Below are positions 6,044-10,328 of a stretch of DNA of 10,328 bases, piece by piece (within the stretch, counting starts at the first letter, position 1; every line of letters starts with the position of its first letter). The DNA comes from JAUHWS01 sp964571805 (GTDB lineage: Bacteria; Patescibacteriota; Gracilibacteria; UM-FILTER-43-11): contig CAZNDI010000033.1 in NCBI GenBank assembly GCA_964571805.1, positions 1 through 10,328 on the forward strand, written 5' to 3'. The translations under genes and the position numbers were made by a program. The notes under the pieces were generated by a model, which saw only the letters and a list, made by a program, of their open reading frames with translations, was not told the DNA's origin and ran no database searches.

Positions 6044-6063
6044 TCCTCAGAAGTGCTCCAGCA
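6033..6063. repeat. Hairpin repeat, copy 1 (left flank of the 232-aa gene)
   Basis: TGCTGGA (6033-6039) and TCCAGCA (6057-6063) pair; after one C-C mismatch CACT (6041-6044) pairs with AGTG (6052-6055), leaving a 7-nt loop. On the minus strand it is followed by TTTTTT, the shape of an intrinsic terminator. The 30-bp core differs from copy 2 at only two bases. Confidence 0.7.
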
Positions 6064-6239
6064 CTCGTAAAAAAGAGATTTCTCCGCTCCGGTCAAATAA
6101 TAAGAATATAGATACAGGAAGGGTTGAATTATATAAAAATAGAGAGATTTTTTCTGCAAACACTCCGACCATTAAATACTTGCTTTTTCTACTATATATG
6201 TAATAATAAATTCTTAATTCGCTTAACACTAATTTTGAA

Positions 6240-6938
6240 ATGACAACTGATATTTTTCAAAAAACTATCGATCAACTCGATAACTTTACCCCGGAAGAAA
6301 TGTTGTCTTGGGTACGTCAAGCTATACAAAGGGAGATGGAAAGTGAAGATGAAAGGGATTACCAACCTCTTCAATCAATGGGAGGAACACAAAATAAATT
6401 AAATGATCAGGCTAGGATTAATCTTAGAACCGCCTGCCTTATTTTGGCAGAAGAGTTTTGCAGAGACCAAAAGGCCACAGTAGACTATACAAGAAGCTTG
6501 CTGTCTCTTGTCTGTGAGCTAAAACTTGAAGAAGCTGCTCCACTCCTAGTCTCAGCTGCTCAAGATTACCCAAATCGCCCCGACCAACAGCCTGCAGTAC
6601 AAAACACAATGTTAGGAGCCTTGTTAGATTTACATGTGCCCCAACCTACTGAATTTTGGGAGCAGGCAATGTCTCTAGGAGATGGGAAATTCATTGTCAG
6701 ACCTTTTAGTGGGATATTAAAAAACGACCCAACTAAAGCTCTTTCTATACTTCCGCAATTACCAGAACGAGAATCAATGGCCGATGGGATCTGTATGACA
6801 TTGAGTAGTCATACAAATAAGTTAGGTCAAGGTGAACGTGAACTATTCTTAGGCCAACTTAAAATAGAAGCCTCTAAATGTAAACCCATTTTAATGAGAG
6901 CTTTAAAAAATATTATTAGCAGAACTAGGAAGTATTAA
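6240..6938 (+). CDS. Unknown 232-residue all-helical protein
   Basis: I recognise no family. The protein is soluble, without signal peptide or membrane segment, and appears almost wholly helical. Successive amphipathic helices (DQARINLRTACLILAEEF, YTRSLLSLVCELKLEEAAP, QNTMLGALLDLHVPQP, ILKNDPTKALSILPQLPE) suggest a HEAT/ARM-like or immunity-protein-like helical repeat fold; this is a guess from pattern. The N-terminus is strongly acidic (EMESEDERD) and the C-terminus basic (ISRTRKY). No Shine-Dalgarno precedes the ATG at 6240. The gene is bracketed by two near-identical hairpins (6033-6063, 6958-6990), converges on ssb, and is AT-rich in its codon choice compared with the methylase and ssb, which fits an acquired accessory gene. 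Confidence 0.7.
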   Translation: MTTDIFQKTIDQLDNFTPEEMLSWVRQAIQREMESEDERDYQPLQSMGGTQNKLNDQARINLRTACLILAEEFCRDQKATVDYTRSLLSLVCELKLEEAAPLLVSAAQDYPNRPDQQPAVQNTMLGALLDLHVPQPTEFWEQAMSLGDGKFIVRPFSGILKNDPTKALSILPQLPERESMADGICMTLSSHTNKLGQGERELFLGQLKIEASKCKPILMRALKNIISRTRKY

Positions 6939-6957
6939 ATGAGAAAAAAAGAATAAA

Positions 6958-6990
6958 TTGCTGGACCACTCCACAGAAATGCTCCAGCAA
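6958..6990. repeat. Hairpin repeat, copy 2 (right flank of the 232-aa gene)
   Basis: TTGCTGGA (6958-6965) pairs with TCCAGCAA (6983-6990) around a 17-nt loop. The inner CACT/AATG has one mismatch on the plus strand, but on minus-strand RNA it becomes a G-U pair, so the full stem survives only for transcripts from the ssb side. Beyond it the minus strand runs into T-rich sequence (down to about 6943), so it may act as a second terminator for ssb. Confidence 0.7.
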
Positions 6991-7027
6991 AAAAAGTGAC
7001 CTCCTCCAGCTCCTCCCAAGGAGGAGG
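6989..7027 (-). terminator. Intrinsic terminator of ssb
   Basis: On the minus strand CCTCCTCC (7027-7020) pairs with GGAGGAGG (7007-7000) around a 12-nt loop, then TCAC and seven T (6995-6989). It lies 67 bp past the ssb stop. A further weak GCAAAA/TTTTGC pair (7028-7033/7059-7064) sits between it and the gene. Confidence 0.65.
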
Positions 7028-7093
7028 GCAAAATGTAGTTGAATGATATAATTACTAATTTTGCACCCCCCGATAAGAGGTTGGGAGAGGTCC

Positions 7094-7945
7094 CTAAAAA
7101 GGCAAATCCTCGGGTCGTACCTCACTTTGATAATTCACGGCAGGAACCGAAGTGGGATTTTCGGGGACCATGCGGTCTTGTTTCATTTGGGGCTGAGAGA
7201 AAGTCACCTGGGTTTCAGTGCTCATGGCAGGCATGCCGATTTCGGGATTAGGAACCCCTAAAGCCAGAGCTTTTTCGGTGATGATTTCAGTCGTATAGCG
7301 CTTGGAACCATCGGGCGTTTCCCAAGAACGGGTCTGAAGACGACCTTGGATATAAACTTTTCGGCCTTTTTTAAAATTTTGAGCAATCGCCTGAGCCACC
7401 TCATCCCATGCCACCACATTGTGAAACTCAGTTTTTTCCTGATTCTGACCATCTCTGTCTTTCCACGTAAAATTAGTAGCCACCCCAAAAGAAACCACAG
7501 AATTACCATTGGGCGTCTGACGAAGCTCAGGATCTTTGGTCAAATTACCGATCAATTCAGCTTGATTCAAACCTCCCGCCACCATAGACTCAGCCGCAAT
7601 AGGAGAAAGGGGTGTTTTAGCATCCAATAAAATCAATTCATCGGCCGTGACACGTGTCTTATAGCGCTTTTGACCCGAAGTCTGATCCTCCCATTCATCC
7701 GTTTGGATCCGGCCTGAAATAAAGATCTGACTCCCCTTCTTTAAAAATCGACCCGCAATGTCGGCCAACCCTCGCCAGACTACCACATTGTGATAAGCCG
7801 TAGTCATCTGAGTTCCGGTTGCTGTTTTGATAAGTTGTTTGGTCATGACATTTAAATCACCCACCGACTGGCCCGTGGGGGTTTGTCTAACCTGAGGATC
7901 TTCCGTTAAATGGCCAATGATTTGAGCGCGATTGAGAGCATACAT
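7094..7945 (-). CDS. ssb: Single-stranded DNA-binding protein with two OB folds
   Basis: The 283-residue protein contains two complete SSB OB folds in tandem: OB1 about 1-108 (RAQIIGHLTEDPQVRQTPTG; HNVVVW 52-57; FISGRIQT 75-82) and OB2 about 126-229 (NQAELIGNLTKDPELRQTPN; HNVVAW 175-180; YIQGRLQTRSW 198-208). A short flexible linker and tail end in PEDLPF, the acidic-hydrophobic tip that recruits replication and repair partners. Ordinary bacterial SSB has one OB fold and works as a tetramer; a two-OB form should work as a dimer, as in Deinococcus and Thermus. OB2 is canonical and keeps the counterparts of E. coli Trp40 and Trp88 (Trp161, Trp208). OB1 has diverged: it keeps Trp85 but has lost the Trp40 counterpart. 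The ATG at 7945 lacks a Shine-Dalgarno. Confidence 0.9.
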   Translation of the reverse strand: MYALNRAQIIGHLTEDPQVRQTPTGQSVGDLNVMTKQLIKTATGTQMTTAYHNVVVWRGLADIAGRFLKKGSQIFISGRIQTDEWEDQTSGQKRYKTRVTADELILLDAKTPLSPIAAESMVAGGLNQAELIGNLTKDPELRQTPNGNSVVSFGVATNFTWKDRDGQNQEKTEFHNVVAWDEVAQAIAQNFKKGRKVYIQGRLQTRSWETPDGSKRYTTEIITEKALALGVPNPEIGMPAMSTETQVTFSQPQMKQDRMVPENPTSVPAVNYQSEVRPEDLPF

Positions 7946-7964
7946 ATATCGGGGAAATTAAAGG

Positions 7965-7993
7965 ATAATGTATTTAGAAATATACCGGGACAA
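7965..7993 (-). promoter_or_regulatory. Possible ssb promoter
   Basis: Minus strand: TTGTCC (7993-7988), 17-bp spacer, CATTAT (7970-7965, 4/6). This would give a leader of about 13 nt before the ATG at 7945, with no Shine-Dalgarno. A CCCGrTATAT motif occurs twice here on the minus strand, once in the spacer and once over the start codon. Confidence 0.35.
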
Positions 7994-8030
7994 GGGGTTT
8001 TTAGAAATGATTTACAGTTGAATTTAGAAT
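7973..8030. repeat. Three TTTAGAA(A)T repeats between divergent ssb and the membrane-protein operon
   Basis: TTTAGAAAT occurs at 7973-7981 and 8000-8008, and TTTAGAAT at 8023-8030, spaced 27 and 23 bp. They lie between the two divergent promoters and could be binding sites for a shared regulator. In AT-rich DNA a chance origin cannot be excluded. Confidence 0.3.
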
Positions 8031-8049
8031 GAATTCTGTTCCCGTGACT

Positions 8050-8081
8050 TTGACATAATTAAATAATTATGTTAATATAAT
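8050..8081 (+). promoter_or_regulatory. Promoter of the small ORF/PrsW-like operon
   Basis: A perfect TTGACA (8050-8055) is followed by overlapping -10 candidates: TAATAT at 17 bp (8073-8078) and a perfect TATAAT at 20 bp (8076-8081). No other start signal lies between this and the genes downstream. Confidence 0.6.
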
Positions 8082-8090
8082 AAAAGCAAG

Positions 8091-8231
8091 ATCAGGAAAA
8101 AGACTGGCACAAACAAAATCGTTAAAAAACAATTCATTGTCTGCCTCCTACCCTCTCTTGCCATGGGAATTTTAATTTATTTCATAACTAAAAAACTTTC
8201 ACGCGACCTTCAAAAAAATAAAAATAAATGA
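8091..8231 (+). CDS. Small membrane ORF without a standard start codon
   Basis: The frame is open from just after a TAA at 8073-8075 to a TGA at 8229-8231 that overlaps the ATG of the next gene (ATGA). From an ATC at 8091 it encodes about 46 residues: a Lys/Arg-rich N-terminus (RKKTGTNKIVKKQ), one membrane segment (FIVCLLPSLAMGILIYFI) and a charged tail (TKKLSRDLQKNKNK). That is a convincing small positively-charged single-pass protein, but no ATG, GTG or TTG exists before an internal ATG at 8163, which would cut the membrane segment. The ATC lies 9 nt after a TATAAT, as the leaderless ATGs elsewhere in the window do, so a non-AUG leaderless start or a start-codon mutation are both possible. 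The stop-start overlap suggests coupling to the next gene. Confidence 0.4.
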   Translation: MRKKTGTNKIVKKQFIVCLLPSLAMGILIYFITKKLSRDLQKNKNK

Positions 8232-8911
8232 TTCAAACGCTATTATTTCTCTTCTTTACAGGTATAGTCACTCTAGCCTTGGTGACGACCAGTCATGTCA
8301 AAAAAGTCAATTTTAGGTCCATGGTGAGCTTATTTCTTTTTGGAATGATGCTATCCATCCCCTTCATTATGGTCGAATACATGGGGGGACACCTAAAATA
8401 CTACCTTGTCATCCTAGCCTTCATCACCATTGAATTAGGAGTCCTTATTCTTGAGAAGAAAATAAAATTCCTCCATGACCTCATTCAACATAACGTCAAG
8501 GAACTCAGAATCACCAGCTTTATTTTGATTGGGCTAGGCTTCACTTACAGCGAGATTTCTTTCACCCTTCTGCATGCGGTTCATACGTTTTCAGAATTGA
8601 TGACTATTTTACCCTTTAAAATTCTTTACTCACTTCTCGCCCACACCGTCTTAGCCTCGACCGCCAGCCTAGTAAGCGTAGGCAGTCTGTTTGCCGAAAC
8701 GATTTATGAGACCGTTTTCAAACTGGCCAGCTACTATGGACGCGTCGTCATTGTCAGCATTTCCCATTATTTGTACATTTTTTCTATGGAACGCAATTTT
8801 ATCCTCTTAATCGCGGCCCTCTTAATAACGGCTGTCGTCACCTTCTTTTATGTCAAAAAACATCTGGACTTAAAACATCTAGAGCTTAAAAGAGAAGAAA
8901 TTCGTACTTAA
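8228..8911 (+). CDS. Polytopic membrane protein, divergent PrsW-like
   Basis: A 227-residue protein with about six to seven hydrophobic segments, ending in a basic tail (VKKHLDLKHLELKREEIRT). Laid beside the PrsW family of intramembrane proteases the layout matches: an N-terminal pair of helices with FLFGMMLSIPFIMVEY (36-51), a glutamate in the third segment (Glu69), GLGFTYSEISF (102-112) matching the family's GFxxxEN motif with Glu109, LLAHT with His139, and a late membrane His180 in ISHYLYIF. The first family motif EExxK is degenerate here, with a single Glu, so activity is uncertain. PrsW proteins cleave membrane proteins such as anti-sigma factors. It is coupled to the small ORF by an ATGA overlap and followed by a strong terminator. 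The assignment is by eye. Confidence 0.5.
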   Translation: MIQTLLFLFFTGIVTLALVTTSHVKKVNFRSMVSLFLFGMMLSIPFIMVEYMGGHLKYYLVILAFITIELGVLILEKKIKFLHDLIQHNVKELRITSFILIGLGFTYSEISFTLLHAVHTFSELMTILPFKILYSLLAHTVLASTASLVSVGSLFAETIYETVFKLASYYGRVVIVSISHYLYIFSMERNFILLIAALLITAVVTFFYVKKHLDLKHLELKREEIRT

Positions 8912-8931
8912 TTAATCCAAATTTTTATGTC

Positions 8932-8967
8932 AAAACCCTTTACTCAGAAATGAGTGGAGGGTTTTTT
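8932..8967 (+). terminator. Strong intrinsic terminator of the PrsW-like operon
   Basis: AAAACCCT (8932-8939) pairs with AGGGTTTT (8958-8965), TT with GG (two U-G pairs), and ACTCA (8942-8946) with TGAGT (8951-8955), closed by a GAAA tetraloop. The unbroken 15-bp stem is followed by T-rich sequence through 8971. It lies 21 bp past the stop codon and faces the rRNA terminator. Confidence 0.85.
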
Positions 8968-9002
8968 GTTTTAAATGAGCCTTCAAAAGGATTTTTGAGA
9001 AC

Positions 9003-9033
9003 AAAAAAAAGACAAGAGCGTTTATAGCTATTG
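9003..9033 (-). terminator. Intrinsic terminator of the rRNA operon
   Basis: On the minus strand CAA-t-AGC (9033-9027) pairs with GCT-c-TTG (9019-9013), one mismatch, around a 7-nt loop, then TC and eight T (9010-9003). It lies about 25 bp beyond the 5S gene. Confidence 0.65.
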
Positions 9034-9058
9034 CCTTCTTATTTTGAAATGAGGGTAT

Positions 9059-9178
9059 TGTCTTGGCGTCGTCCTACTCTCCCAGGACTAAGGTCCAAGT
9101 ACCATCGGCGATGGCGGGCTTAACTGCTGTGTTCGGGATGGGAACAGGTGTACCCCCGCCTCTAAAAACACCAAGACA
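9059..9178 (-). rRNA. rrf: 5S ribosomal RNA
   Basis: The minus strand shows the conserved 5S blocks CCCATCCCGAACACAGCAGT, GCCCGCCATCGCCGATGGTA and GGGAGAGTAGG, closed by helix I (TGTCTTGGTG / CGCCAAGACA). The length is about 120 nt; ends are placed by helix I and may be off by a few bases. Outside helix I the flanks continue to pair: AAATGAGGG (9047-9055) with CCCTCATTT (9182-9190) after one mismatch. This makes a precursor stem of about 21 bp, the kind of double-stranded substrate used in 5S maturation. Confidence 0.95.
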
Positions 9179-9220
9179 ATGCCCTCATTTCTCTCTAATC
9201 TTTTCATTATTGTAATCATG

Positions 9221-9244
9221 GACTCAAGCTTAACGCTTTGAGTC
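9221..9244 (-). other. Hairpin in the 23S-5S spacer
   Basis: GACTCAA pairs with TTGAGTC (7 bp, with a further GC pair after a bulge) in the roughly 155-bp spacer between 23S and 5S. No T tract follows, so it is more likely a processing or folding element than a terminator. The spacer holds no tRNA that I can see. Confidence 0.5.
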
Positions 9245-9336
9245 ACCAGCTATTAGTATAAATTACTAGTCGATCGTTCACCTTCCGCCTGACATCCTTT
9301 AAAAAAGAATAGCTGACGGAAAGATACATTAAATTT

Positions 9337-10328
<992 letters not shown>

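Noticed and set aside
5979..6203. 74-codon plus-strand frame overlapping hairpin copy 1
   Set aside because: It reads straight through the hairpin, is lysine/arginine-rich in a way typical of AT-rich noncoding DNA, and competes with an opposite frame that looks slightly better.
6033..6990. Integron cassette with attC sites
   Set aside because: The hairpins lack the RYYYAAC/GTTRRRY core sites and there is no integrase in view.
6011..7020. TCCTCCCAAG occurs at 6011-6020 and again at 7011-7020
   Set aside because: The order relative to the hairpin repeat is reversed at the two sites, and the sequence is Shine-Dalgarno-like on the other strand and easily repeated by chance.

Overview
The window looks like a chromosomal segment of a bacterium that uses TGA as a stop codon. 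The O-antigen-ligase-type gene and the antitoxin both end in TGA, so the Gracilibacteria code (TGA = Gly) is not in use. I think a Patescibacteria/CPR genome, perhaps Peregrinibacteria-like, is the best guess. The reasons are an archaeal-type NMN adenylyltransferase, a two-OB-fold SSB, a single-TM SGNH hydrolase beside a polysaccharide ligase, many apparently leaderless genes, and a 23S rRNA close to the bacterial consensus but with an expanded arm. This placement is inference; no tool was run.

Layout. (a) 1-1101, plus: the 3' part of a coiled-coil gene, then an NadM-type NMN adenylyltransferase. (b) 3893-1137, minus: a two-gene surface operon, a Wzy_C membrane ligase/polymerase followed by a membrane-anchored SGNH hydrolase. 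(c) 3894-4306: a divergent intergenic region with a nest of inverted repeats and an operator-like array ahead of a KsgA/Erm-family rRNA methylase (4307-5041, plus). (d) 5038-7000: an accessory-looking island between the methylase and ssb. It holds a MazF/RHH toxin-antitoxin pair with repeated operators and a possible nine-codon leader, a stranded near-copy of the methylase 3' tail, a doubtful minus-strand ORF, and an unknown 232-aa gene bracketed by two near-identical hairpins. (e) 7945-7094, minus: ssb with two OB folds. (f) 8050-8967, plus: a promoter, a small membrane ORF without a standard start, a divergent PrsW-like membrane protein and a strong terminator. (g) 10328-9003, minus: the 3' third of 23S rRNA, a spacer without tRNA, 5S rRNA with a long processing stem, and the operon terminator.

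How it works together. First genes of transcription units repeatedly show TATAAT 7-9 nt before the initiation codon, which implies leaderless mRNAs. The two internal operon genes (NadM, SGNH) instead have clear Shine-Dalgarno sequences. The two surface genes probably act on one envelope glycan. The island carries duplicated edges on both sides (methylase tail on the left, hairpin on the right), as expected if a convergent methylase/ssb intergenic region acted as an insertion site.
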